DNA of 64,000 nt from Colwellia sp. Arc7-D (GTDB taxonomy: Bacteria > Pseudomonadota > Gammaproteobacteria > Enterobacterales > Alteromonadaceae). The stretch covers positions 806,001 to 870,000 of the forward strand of contig NZ_CP028924.1 of the NCBI RefSeq assembly GCF_003061515.1, in the 5' to 3' direction. The notes under the pieces are model-generated. The model saw nothing but the letters and a program-made list of their open reading frames with translations, did not search any database and was not told the origin of the DNA. Position 1 is the first letter of the stretch; every line of letters begins with the position of its first letter. Position numbers and translations under genes: made by a program. Below are positions 8,005 to 16,403 of this stretch, in pieces.

Positions 8005-10299
8005 ATGTATCAAGTAAATTTTTTGTCTTCTGATGTTAGCCAAACCCTAGATGTTTCAGGGGGGAAGGGAGATGTATCCAACAAAAATCAAACTAAAGGC
8101 AATGCGTTTTCTGATGCGATGGAGCAGCATTATCCAAAGAAAAATAACACTGACTCAGAGAGTAAAAATAATCAAGGTGGCAATCTTGTGTCTAAAGCGG
8201 CAGAACAGCAACCGCTTAGTGATGACCCCGCTATTAAGATTAAACGCAAGAACCTAGATGATGCTCATACATTACCCGTGCCCTTACCGATAGATGATGA
8301 AACATCAATAGAAAAATCAACAGCTGCTGACAAATCTTCTAATTTACCAATATCTTTTCCTATTGATAATCAAACTATGTCGGCAAAGTTGATCGCTGAA
8401 AAAGCTATAAACGATGATGCTCATACTTTACCTGTGCCCTTACCAATAGATGATGAATCTTTGGTGACTAAACCATTGGAGGTGAGTGTTTATAAAGAAC
8501 CTTTACCGATATCGGTAGAAGAAAAAGTTCGAGAACTATTATTAGCGGCAGTTGAACCTGTAGTAAAGATTAAAGGAGACGAGCATACGCTGCCAGTACC
8601 TTTGCCTGTTGTGCCCGTGCAAGATAAAAATAGTGTTATTACAAATGTTAAAACGTCAAATAATGATAGTGCTATCGCTAGTTCATATAAGTCGGCTGCT
8701 AATTCAGTGCTTCAAGAATCTCAAACAGGTCAGAGTGTCGCTCAAAAAGTTGAAAGTGATGATGCTGTTGATCTGTTGAAAATGCTAAATGGTGCACAAC
8801 AACTGTTAACAAAGTCAGCAACAAATAGTCAAGTATCGACGCCGTTAGAGCAAAGTAAAGCTGCCGAAGTTCAAGAAAATAAAGCCTTGTCTAACACTTC
8901 GAATACACAATTGCCTACTGACAGTAAAGTTAGTGTGCAAGCAAGTAATACCAATGTCACAGATAATTCAACGGCTAAAATAGCCGCCGACTTTATAACT
9001 AATACTGTGGCAAGTGATATACAGAATAAAGAAAAGCAAATAGCAACTACAACAGATAAAGTTACGGCAGTTACCTTGGTCGAAAATGCTGCTAAAAATG
9101 CTGTAGTGAAGTCAGCCGATAATAGCGTTATTTCTCCTGTTCAATCAGAGGTTTTAAACACCGGAACTACCGAAAAATTAACGCGTAAAAATACAGTTAT
9201 CGATCAGGATTTATTAGCAAAGCAAATTAATGCCGCGCTTGTAGCTGATGAAAGTAAAGCGGCTTTAAAAACAGAGCAAGATGCTAAGTCATTGTCTAAT
9301 ATATCTAATGTGTCTAATATAAAAGAGTCACAAAAAAGTAATGACATTAATGCTAAAGCATTTACTGTTGAAGACGTTAAAAAAGCACCTGACGCTATAA
9401 ACAAAGTGGTAACAGGTGAAAGTGAACCGGTAAAAATGCAAACTGCAGAGTTAACACAAGCGGGTGCTTTAGAACTTAATCGAGCAAATGCTAACGAGTC
9501 AACTCAACCTCGTCAGATTAATCAAAGTACCGCTGCGGTAATATCTGCATCGTCTGCACCAACAGTTGAGCAAAAAATTGATGCAACTCAAAAGAGTGTC
9601 GCTTTTGATGATGCCACTAAACTAGCCAACAATGCGGATGATGAGCTAGCATTGATGAAAAGCCAAGGCGAGAAACTGGCACCGAACGCTGATAAAGTCG
9701 CTTCAACTTTCAATCCTGCCATTAATCATACATTAGACGCACAGGCTGCTAGAACAATACCCAATGCTGCAGAGTTAGCGGCACATCAAGAACAAAGTTT
9801 TGAAAATACAATTAATCAATTAACAACCAATACCGTACAAGCACAAAAATCAATCACCGCGTTGAACACCGAAACTATTGCTATTTATCGCAAAGATTTT
9901 GCTGATGCTGTTAAAGATAAAGTAATGGTAATGATCAACCAGAAAATACAACAAGTAGAGATTCAACTGGATCCACCAGAAATGGGTAATATTCATGTCA
10001 GAGTGAATTTACAAAATGAACAAGCCGCGGTGCAGTTTATTGTTCAAAACCAACAAGCAAAAGAGGCCTTAGAGCAAAACATGGGCAAGCTACGAGATAT
10101 GTTAGCTGAAAATGGTGTTGATGTTGGCGATGCAAATATTGAGCAGCGCCAGGCAAAAGAGCAAAATAGCGATGGTTTTGAACAAGCAAATCATAGTGGT
10201 ACAAATGAAGAGTCGGGTGAAGGTAACTTCAGTGAAAATGATAATGTAGTGCTTGATGTGGTTAAAGCTTCATCAACAGGTGTGGATTACTATGCTTAA
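8005..10299 (+). CDS. fliK: FliK, hook-length control protein
   Basis: A 764-residue protein, about twice the length of the enteric homolog. Residues 1 to about 630 are low-complexity, rich in Ala, Ser, Thr, Asn, Lys and Val, as expected of the secreted ruler part. The conserved C-terminal domain that switches export specificity through FlhB is at about 635-715 (VEIQLDPPEMGNIHVRV, then a QAKEALEQNMGKLRDML helix). A proline motif is repeated three times near the N-terminus (see repeat). FliK measures the hook, then triggers the change to filament export. The N-terminal part is expected to diverge rapidly. Confidence 0.93.
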   Translation: MYQVNFLSSDVSQTLDVSGGKGDVSNKNQTKGNAFSDAMEQHYPKKNNTDSESKNNQGGNLVSKAAEQQPLSDDPAIKIKRKNLDDAHTLPVPLPIDDETSIEKSTAADKSSNLPISFPIDNQTMSAKLIAEKAINDDAHTLPVPLPIDDESLVTKPLEVSVYKEPLPISVEEKVRELLLAAVEPVVKIKGDEHTLPVPLPVVPVQDKNSVITNVKTSNNDSAIASSYKSAANSVLQESQTGQSVAQKVESDDAVDLLKMLNGAQQLLTKSATNSQVSTPLEQSKAAEVQENKALSNTSNTQLPTDSKVSVQASNTNVTDNSTAKIAADFITNTVASDIQNKEKQIATTTDKVTAVTLVENAAKNAVVKSADNSVISPVQSEVLNTGTTEKLTRKNTVIDQDLLAKQINAALVADESKAALKTEQDAKSLSNISNVSNIKESQKSNDINAKAFTVEDVKKAPDAINKVVTGESEPVKMQTAELTQAGALELNRANANESTQPRQINQSTAAVISASSAPTVEQKIDATQKSVAFDDATKLANNADDELALMKSQGEKLAPNADKVASTFNPAINHTLDAQAARTIPNAAELAAHQEQSFENTINQLTTNTVQAQKSITALNTETIAIYRKDFADAVKDKVMVMINQKIQQVEIQLDPPEMGNIHVRVNLQNEQAAVQFIVQNQQAKEALEQNMGKLRDMLAENGVDVGDANIEQRQAKEQNSDGFEQANHSGTNEESGEGNFSENDNVVLDVVKASSTGVDYYA
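8257..8610 (+). repeat. In-frame repeats of a proline motif in fliK
   Basis: DDAHTLPVPLPIDDE occurs exactly at residues 85-99 and 137-151, and DEHTLPVPLPV at 192-202. A weaker related copy (LPISFPIDNQ) lies between the first two. Spacing is 52 and 55 residues, which suggests old duplication of a unit of about 50 residues. Confidence 0.85.
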
Positions 10300-10401
10300 T
10301 TCATTAATACACCCATAATACTTGATAAAACTCTTTGGTTTAGCAGCTATTCAACGATATAGTTTAACAAGTGCTTTAAAAAATATTCAAAGGTAGGGAA
10401 C

Positions 10402-10941
10402 ATGGCTGACGAAAAAGAACTTGAGCTAGATAATTCAGGTAAGAAAAAGAAACTGATTATTATAATTGCTATTGTTGTTATCTTAGCTGCTGCTGGCGGC
10501 GGAGCTGCATTTTTTATGCTCGGTGGTGAAGATGAAACTGCACAAGCAAGCGGCGGTAGTGAATTAAGCGCTGATGCAGCAGGAGAGGCGTCTGGCGCAC
10601 CTGCAGAAAATGCTGAACTTGGTACGGCTTTGTATGTTCCTTTGCCAAGACCCTTTCGTTTCAATGTACCTGGTAATGCAGTAGATCGCTTTGTTGAAAT
10701 TCGAGTGCAACTGCTTATTAGAGGTGCGGAAAACGAAGAAGCAGCAAAAAAACATATACCCCTTATTGAAAGTACATTACTGGGCGTTTTTTCACGGTCA
10801 AGTGCTGATGACTTAGCAACCAGTGCGGGTAAAATGTCTTTAAAGCAATCAGCATTAGTTGAAGTGCATAAAATAATGACCGAAGTTGAAGGTAGTGAAG
10901 TTGTCGAAAAAGTACTATTTACTGGCTTTGTTATGCAATAA
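10402..10941 (+). CDS. fliL: FliL, flagellar stator-associated membrane protein
   Basis: A 179-residue single-pass protein. It has a short lysine-rich cytoplasmic N-terminus, a transmembrane segment at about residues 17-38 (LIIIIAIVVILAAAGGGAAFF), an Ala/Gly/Glu linker and the periplasmic FliL domain (YVPLPRPFRFNVPG, RFVEIRVQLLIRG, ending LFTGFVMQ). FliL surrounds the stator and supports torque in other bacteria. It is read with GTAGGG 11 bases before the ATG. It is followed by a 131-base gap with nothing recognisable before fliM. Confidence 0.94.
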   Translation: MADEKELELDNSGKKKKLIIIIAIVVILAAAGGGAAFFMLGGEDETAQASGGSELSADAAGEASGAPAENAELGTALYVPLPRPFRFNVPGNAVDRFVEIRVQLLIRGAENEEAAKKHIPLIESTLLGVFSRSSADDLATSAGKMSLKQSALVEVHKIMTEVEGSEVVEKVLFTGFVMQ

Positions 10942-11072
10942 AAATGTTTAACAGGGTGCAATTGAATGCATTTTTTTGAACGACTAGAACAGCAATAAAA
11001 CGTTAAGAAAATAGTTCAATAGTACACGTGATGAACAGCGTAACTAAATTAACAAGATAAAGAGACTGTCGA

Positions 11073-12134
11073 GTGAGTGATTTATTATCTCAAGAGGAAA
11101 TTGATGCACTTTTACACGGTGTAGATGATGTTGAAGAAGAAGATATTGAAGAAGATTTTTCCTCATCCGAGGGAACGTCTGATTACGATTTTTCTTCACA
11201 AGATCGCATTGTGCGCGGACGTATGCCAACACTGGAGATGGTTAACGAGCGTTTTGCTCGCCATATGCGTATTAGCTTATTTAATATGATGCGTCGCTCT
11301 GCTGAAGTTTCTATAAACGGCATCCAAATGATCAAATTTGGTGAGTACGTGCATACTTTATTTGTACCCACTAGTTTGAATATGGTGCGTTTTAGACCTC
11401 TTAAAGGTACTGCATTAATCACCATGGAAGCGCGATTAGTTTTTATTTTGGTGGATAACTTCTTTGGTGGTGATGGTCGCTATCACGCTAAAATAGAAGG
11501 GCGTGAATTTACTCCGACTGAACGTCGTATAGTACAAATGCTGCTTAAAATTATCTTTGAAGATTACAAAGAAGCATGGTCGCCAGTGATGGATGTTTCT
11601 TTCGAGTACCTAGATTCAGAAGTTAACCCTTCAATGGCCAATATTGTTAGTCCGACAGAAGTTGTCGTTATTAGCTCGTTTCATATTGAACTCGATGGTG
11701 GTGGTGGTGATTTTCATGTAGCCCTGCCTTACTCTATGTTAGAGCCTATTCGTGAATTGCTTGACGCAGGTGTGCAAAGTGATAAAGAAGATACTGACAT
11801 GCGCTGGTCGAAGGCACTACGCGATGAAATTATGGACGTACCGGTTGAGCTATCAACAAAATTTATAGAAGTTAAATTGTCATTACAAAAAATTATGGAT
11901 TTAAAGGCAGGGGATATTATTCCGATTGAAATGCCAGACCATATTACGGTGTTAGTTGAAAATTTACCCTCATTCAGAGCTAAACTAGGCCGTAGTCGTG
12001 ATAATTTAGCATTGAAAATAGAATCAAAAATTAAACGCCCTGAACAAGTTAAATCAGAACTTACCATTTTAACCAAAGGCGGTAAGCGTTTAGACAATGA
12101 TGCAGAGTTACACTTATTAGAAGACGACTTATAA
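11073..12134 (+). CDS. fliM: FliM, motor switch protein
   Basis: A 353-residue switch protein that starts at GTG. The N-terminal peptide LLSQEEIDALLHGVDD is the known binding site for phospho-CheY. It is followed by the CheC-like middle domain (residues about 45-240, containing GRMPTLEMVNERFARH and IKFGEYVHTL) and a SpoA domain at the C-terminus (VELSTKFIEVKLSLQKIMDLKAGDIIPI). FliM forms the cytoplasmic C ring with FliG and FliN. The same acidic motif pattern recurs in CheA (see findings). Confidence 0.97.
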   Translation: MSDLLSQEEIDALLHGVDDVEEEDIEEDFSSSEGTSDYDFSSQDRIVRGRMPTLEMVNERFARHMRISLFNMMRRSAEVSINGIQMIKFGEYVHTLFVPTSLNMVRFRPLKGTALITMEARLVFILVDNFFGGDGRYHAKIEGREFTPTERRIVQMLLKIIFEDYKEAWSPVMDVSFEYLDSEVNPSMANIVSPTEVVVISSFHIELDGGGGDFHVALPYSMLEPIRELLDAGVQSDKEDTDMRWSKALRDEIMDVPVELSTKFIEVKLSLQKIMDLKAGDIIPIEMPDHITVLVENLPSFRAKLGRSRDNLALKIESKIKRPEQVKSELTILTKGGKRLDNDAELHLLEDDL

Positions 12135-12269
12135 TCGACCCTATAAAATAGCGTATTTAAATAATTTTATTAAATGTGGTGTAAAAATCGCATAACTGCA
12201 TAATAAGTAATAACAAACGAGTAGCGTGGATTTTTTGACGCTACGCGATGAAAATTGAGGCAAAGCAGC

Positions 12270-12662
12270 ATGAGTAAAGATAACGAAGACGATTTAAGTC
12301 AGTGGGATGAAGCAATGGATGAGCAAGCCGCGTCTGAGGCTGCTGAAACTGTTGAATTAGAAGACTTACAAGAAGATAGTGAAACTATCTCAAGTGATGA
12401 AAAACATAAACTCGATGCTATTTTAGACATACCTGTGACTATTTCAATGGAAGTAGGTCGTAGTCATATTAGTATCCGAAACTTGTTGCAGCTTAATCAA
12501 GGGTCAGTTGTTGAACTTGATCGCGTTGCCGGCGAGGCTTTAGATGTATTGGTAAATGGCACGTTAATCGCTCATGGTGAAGTTGTTGTAGTTAACGACA
12601 AATTTGGTATTCGATTAACGGATGTTATTAGCCAAGTTGAACGTATTAAAAAGTTAAAATAA
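12270..12662 (+). CDS. fliN: FliN, motor switch C-ring protein
   Basis: A 130-residue protein with an acidic N-terminal extension and a C-terminal SpoA domain (LDIPVTISMEVGRSHISIRNLLQLNQGSVVELDR and GEVVVVNDKFGIRLTDV). An open frame reaches back to 12255, but GAGG at 12257-12260 fits the ATG at 12270, so I chose that start. FliN forms the base of the C ring with FliM and helps dock FliH. fliO begins 6 bases later. Confidence 0.96.
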   Translation: MSKDNEDDLSQWDEAMDEQAASEAAETVELEDLQEDSETISSDEKHKLDAILDIPVTISMEVGRSHISIRNLLQLNQGSVVELDRVAGEALDVLVNGTLIAHGEVVVVNDKFGIRLTDVISQVERIKKLK

Positions 12663-12668
12663 CGACTA

Positions 12669-13217
12669 ATGAAAAAAATATTATCAGTAATATTTATCTG
12701 GTTGTCTTTATTGGCAAATAGCTATGCTGAAGAAGTTGTTAATACTGCCCCTGTGGTCGACGTTGTTTCAGAAGCTGTAAAACCTGCAGAAGAAAAACTT
12801 AACAATTTGGCAGCAACAACTCCAACTCTCCCCGTTGAAGCAAAAGCTGCGCCTGTTGAAGTCGGTAAACATGTTACGGCAAATATGGACGCCATGAGCA
12901 TGATTCTGTCATTACTCATGGTACTTGTGGTTATTGTTATTAGTGCGGTTATATTAAAACGCTTTCAGGGTGTACGGCACAGTATCAACGGTTTGAAAAT
13001 AGTCACGAGCTTACACTTAGGTGCTAAAGAGAAATTAGTGGTGGTGCAAGCAGGTAAAAAGCAACTATTGCTTGGTGTTACCGCACAGCAAATCAGTTTA
13101 ATCGAAACGCTTGATGAACCTTTAATAGCCGCCAAAGAAAACAGTGTCGACTTTGCACAATCTATAGCTAAATTACTCAAACAAAAAGCGATAAAAAAGT
13201 ATGATAAACAAAAGTAA
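12669..13217 (+). CDS. fliO: FliO, export gate assembly factor
   Basis: A 182-residue protein with an N-terminal hydrophobic signal (residues 4-20), an Ala/Val/Pro/Glu-rich periplasmic part, a transmembrane helix at about 77-97 and a small cytoplasmic domain ([41 protein letters not shown]) typical of FliO. FliO helps assemble the FliP ring of the export gate. Its end overlaps fliP by 17 bases. Confidence 0.92.
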   Translation: MKKILSVIFIWLSLLANSYAEEVVNTAPVVDVVSEAVKPAEEKLNNLAATTPTLPVEAKAAPVEVGKHVTANMDAMSMILSLLMVLVVIVISAVILKRFQGVRHSINGLKIVTSLHLGAKEKLVVVQAGKKQLLLGVTAQQISLIETLDEPLIAAKENSVDFAQSIAKLLKQKAIKKYDKQK

Positions 13218-13998
13218 AAAGTCATTATTATCGTTAAACAAAATCGTAACGTTACTGTTTACGATTTTGTCGTTTTTACTCATTAGCAATACCAGCTTTG
13301 CTGCCGACGACCTTTCATTATCAGCGTTAACATTAACGACTAATCCCGATGGTTCACAAGAATACTCTGTAACATTACAAATATTAATTTTTATGACCGC
13401 GCTCAGCTTTATACCTGCAGCGGTTATTATGATGACATCGTTCACCCGTATTGTCGTGGTGATGGCCATTTTACGCCAAGCGTTTGGCCTTCAACAAACA
13501 CCGTCAAACCAAGTTATTATTGGTATTACCTTATTCATGACGTTATTTATTATGACGCCGGTTTATAACGAAATAAACGAACGAGCTATTCAGCCTTATT
13601 TACAAGAACAATTAACATCAGTTGAAGCCATTAATAAAGCAAAAGTGCCCTTACGCGCTTTTATGTTAGAACAAACGCGTATTAAAGATCTCGACACTTT
13701 GGCGCAAATGGCTGGTATTGAACAAGTTGACCAGCCCACTGATTTACCTATGACAGTAATAATTCCTGCCTTTGTTATTAGTGAGTTAAAAACGGCCTTT
13801 CAAATAGGTTTTATGCTGTTTATCCCCTTTTTAATTATAGATTTAGTGGTAGCGAGTATATTAATGGCGATGGGTATGATGATGCTCTCGCCAATGATTG
13901 TATCGTTACCGTTTAAATTAATGTTGTTTGTATTAATCGACGGTTGGAATTTAGTCATAGGTACATTAGCAACCAGCTATGGTATGGGAGCTACGTAA
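13201..13998 (+). CDS. fliP: FliP, export gate protein
   Basis: A 265-residue membrane protein with a cleavable signal peptide (hydrophobic 15-32, TSFA cleavage region), as known for FliP. Conserved stretches are [41 protein letters not shown] and the C-terminal [26 protein letters not shown]. FliP pentamers with FliQ and FliR form the export channel. The stop and the fliQ ATG share one base (TAATG). Confidence 0.97.
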   Translation: MINKSKKSLLSLNKIVTLLFTILSFLLISNTSFAADDLSLSALTLTTNPDGSQEYSVTLQILIFMTALSFIPAAVIMMTSFTRIVVVMAILRQAFGLQQTPSNQVIIGITLFMTLFIMTPVYNEINERAIQPYLQEQLTSVEAINKAKVPLRAFMLEQTRIKDLDTLAQMAGIEQVDQPTDLPMTVIIPAFVISELKTAFQIGFMLFIPFLIIDLVVASILMAMGMMMLSPMIVSLPFKLMLFVLIDGWNLVIGTLATSYGMGAT

Positions 13999-14267
13999 TG
14001 GGTCCTGAGGTATTTGTTGATATTCTGCGCGATGCATTACTGCTAGTCATTATACTGGTGAGTGCTGTTATTGTACCCAGTTTGATCGTTGGTTTAATTG
14101 TGGCCGTTTTTCAAGCAGCAACCTCAATAAATGAACAAACCTTGAGCTTTTTACCGCGTTTAATTGTTACCTTACTCGCCTTAATTATGGGTGGACATTG
14201 GCTAGTTCAAAAACTCATGGATTACTCCATAAGGTTGATTGGTAGTATTCCTAGTGTGGTGAGTTAA
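13998..14267 (+). CDS. fliQ: FliQ, export gate protein
   Basis: An 89-residue protein with two transmembrane helices and the family core VGLIVAVFQAATSINEQTLSFLPRLIVTLLAL. A longer frame to 13944 exists but lies inside fliP. The ATG at 13998 overlaps the fliP stop by one base and gives the normal 89 residues. It belongs to the FliP5Q4R1 channel. Confidence 0.97.
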   Translation: MGPEVFVDILRDALLLVIILVSAVIVPSLIVGLIVAVFQAATSINEQTLSFLPRLIVTLLALIMGGHWLVQKLMDYSIRLIGSIPSVVS

Positions 14268-14269
14268 CC

Positions 14270-15055
14270 ATGGAGTTCACTGAGTCAGTTATCAACCAAA
14301 GCATGGCTGACTTTTTGTTGCCCCTTGCGCGTATTTCAGCCATGGTTATGTCAATGATCGGCTTAGGCGCAAAAGCCATTCCAGGGCGTGTAAAACTGTT
14401 TTTTTGTTTGGCAATTACCGTTGCTGTTATGCCTGCACTACCGCCTACTCGTGTTGATAACTTGTTTTCATTAGCAACTGCATTATTAATTGGCGAGCAA
14501 ATGATTGTTGGCATAATGTTAGGGTTTGTCACCGTGATGGTGGTTAATACCTTTACGTTAGCAGGGCAAATTATTGCGATGCAAACGGGCTTAGGCTTCG
14601 CCTCACTTGTCGACCCTGCCAGTGGTACAAGCGTGCCAGCGGTAGGTCAGTTCTTCTTAATATTATCTTCATTATTATTTTGGGCGATGGATGGTCATCT
14701 AGCTTATTTGCAGTTTGTGGTTGCCAGTTTTGACACTATTCCTATTCCCGCCACTGATTTTTCCAGTATTAAATTTAAAGAAATTGCCGAGTGGGGCGGA
14801 TGGATGTTTGCTACCGCTTTATCACTTGCAATAGCACCTTTAACGGCAATGTTACTGATTAATTTTTCATTTGGCATTATGACCCGAGCAGCGCCACAAT
14901 TAAATATTTTCGCTATTGGTTTTCCCATTACCATGTGTGCTGGTTTATTGATCATGTGGTTAACCATGGGTAATTTTTATAGCCACTTCATTTTACAGTG
15001 GCAACGGGCATTAGATTTTAGCTGTTACCTGATTGATTGTGGAGCAGCACCTTAA
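14270..15055 (+). CDS. fliR: FliR, export gate protein
   Basis: A 261-residue integral membrane protein with about six hydrophobic segments and the FliR signatures FLLPLARISAMVMSMIGLGAKAIPGRVK and GLGFASLVDPASGTSVPAVGQF. It completes the export gate with FliP and FliQ. It starts 2 bases after fliQ, and its stop overlaps the flhB ATG by one base. Confidence 0.96.
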   Translation: MEFTESVINQSMADFLLPLARISAMVMSMIGLGAKAIPGRVKLFFCLAITVAVMPALPPTRVDNLFSLATALLIGEQMIVGIMLGFVTVMVVNTFTLAGQIIAMQTGLGFASLVDPASGTSVPAVGQFFLILSSLLFWAMDGHLAYLQFVVASFDTIPIPATDFSSIKFKEIAEWGGWMFATALSLAIAPLTAMLLINFSFGIMTRAAPQLNIFAIGFPITMCAGLLIMWLTMGNFYSHFILQWQRALDFSCYLIDCGAAP

Positions 15056-16185
15056 TGGCTGAGTCAGATAGTGGTGAAAAAACCGAAGAACCCACGGCGA
15101 AAAAGCTCTCTGATGCCAGAAAAAAAGGCCAAATAGCCCGTTCAAAAGATTTAGGCACCATGTTTGTTTTAGTTGGAGCCGCTTTAGCCATTATGCTTTT
15201 AGGTAGCTCTCTGGTTGCAGGCTTGTCTAAGATGATGATCCGATTATTTAGCTTAAATCGAAAAGAAACCATGGATGTACATGCCTTATATCAAGTGGCA
15301 AGTGATGGCGTTAGTGCGATAATAGTGCCTTTTATTTGGATTCATATCATTATTGTCTTTGCAGCATTAATTGGTAATATGATCCTCGGTGGCATTAGTT
15401 TTTCTTGGGAAGCTATGACACCAAAAGCTAGCAAGCTTTCCCCTATGGCTGGTTTTAAACGTATGTTTGGGGTGCAAGCCTACGTTGAACTTATTAAATC
15501 CATTTTGAAGTTTTTTGTGGTCTTTATTTCTGCTTATTTGCTGTTAAGTGGCTTGTTTGATCAAATAGTAAACTTAAGCACAGAAAATATTCCTAATAAT
15601 TTTGCTCATGCTGTTTCATTACTGATGTGGATGTTTCTAGCATTAGCACTTTCCATTGGCATTATTGTTGTTATAGATGCGCCATATCAAGTTTGGAATC
15701 ACAATCGTCAATTGAAAATGAGCAAGCAAGAAATCAAAGACGAAATGAAAAACTCAGAAGGTAGCCCTGAAACTAAAGGCCGTGTTAGAAGAGCGCAATA
15801 TGAGATGTCGCAACGACGTATGATGCAAGATGTGCCTGGTTCTGACGTGGTAATAACTAACCCTACCCATTATTCTGTAGCGCTTAAGTACGATGCTGCA
15901 GTGGGCGGGGCACCTGTATTGGTTGCTAAAGGGATTGACGAAATGGCTCTGCATATTCGCACCATTGCTAAAGAGCACAATATTGAGATTGTTACATCTC
16001 CCGCTTTGGCAAGGTCGCTTTACTACACAGCAGAACCTAATGAAGAAATACCTGAACAATTATTTGCTGCTGTCGCACAAATATTAGCGTTTATCTTTCA
16101 ATTAGATGCGCATAAAAAAGGCAAGGCACGTCGGCCAAAAGCGGTTGCAAAAAATCTCCCTATTCCGGATGAATTCCGGTATTAA
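15055..16185 (+). CDS. flhB: FlhB, export specificity switch protein
   Basis: A 376-residue protein. The N-terminus (GEKTEEPTAKKLSDARKKGQIARSKDL) is the family signature, four transmembrane segments follow, and the cytoplasmic domain carries the self-cleaving NPTH motif at 269-272. Cleavage there lets FlhB change from rod/hook to filament export when FliK signals. The upstream in-frame codons from 15037 lie within fliR; the ATG at 15055 overlaps the fliR stop and matches homologs. Confidence 0.97.
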   Translation: MAESDSGEKTEEPTAKKLSDARKKGQIARSKDLGTMFVLVGAALAIMLLGSSLVAGLSKMMIRLFSLNRKETMDVHALYQVASDGVSAIIVPFIWIHIIIVFAALIGNMILGGISFSWEAMTPKASKLSPMAGFKRMFGVQAYVELIKSILKFFVVFISAYLLLSGLFDQIVNLSTENIPNNFAHAVSLLMWMFLALALSIGIIVVIDAPYQVWNHNRQLKMSKQEIKDEMKNSEGSPETKGRVRRAQYEMSQRRMMQDVPGSDVVITNPTHYSVALKYDAAVGGAPVLVAKGIDEMALHIRTIAKEHNIEIVTSPALARSLYYTAEPNEEIPEQLFAAVAQILAFIFQLDAHKKGKARRPKAVAKNLPIPDEFRY

Positions 16186-16217
16186 AAGCGTTTTATTTTT
16201 AACTGTTATCTGTCAGA

Positions 16218-16259
16218 TAATGGCAGTTATTAACAAGATGATAGCTGCCATTAGCAGCT
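16218..16259 (+). repeat. Nested inverted repeats between flhB and flhA
   Basis: TAATGGCAG (16218-16226) pairs exactly with CTGCCATTA (16245-16253). The second arm can pair instead in the tighter hairpin AGCTGC-CATTA-GCAGCT (16243-16259). An upstream copy, AACTGTTATCT, can also pair with the AGATAATGGCAGTT stretch. No clear T-run follows. It could be a weak terminator or a switchable structure. Confidence 0.5.
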
Positions 16260-16348
16260 TCTAACTCTCAACCTCCAACCTACTGCTTTTACTGACAGCG
16301 GCCACCTGACCCTTTTTAACTTATATATTTTATCTAAGCTTTCTCGAA

Positions 16349-16365
16349 TTGGTCTGATTATTGCT
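16349..16365 (+). promoter_or_regulatory. Candidate sigma-54 promoter before flhA
   Basis: TTGGTCT-N5-TTGCT with exactly ten bases between GG (16351-16352) and GC (16362-16363 by the TTGC at 16361-16364 alignment), about 40 bases before the flhA ATG. It would drive the flhA-flhF-flhG-fliA-che transcript. In Vibrio this operon is also sigma-54/FlrA dependent. Confidence 0.65.
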
Positions 16366-16403
16366 TTTTATCAGACATGTCAAAAAATTATCCCTAAGAG
16401 CTC

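Noticed and set aside
8257..8610. FliK repeats as a noncoding repeat array
   Set aside because: They are in frame in a long intact gene, differ at silent positions and lie at uneven DNA spacing, so they are protein repeats.
10347..10961. Minus-strand frame of 204 codons opposite fliL
   Set aside because: It is a shadow of fliL. Its product is low-complexity Ser/Ala with no family wording, and FliL is unmistakable.
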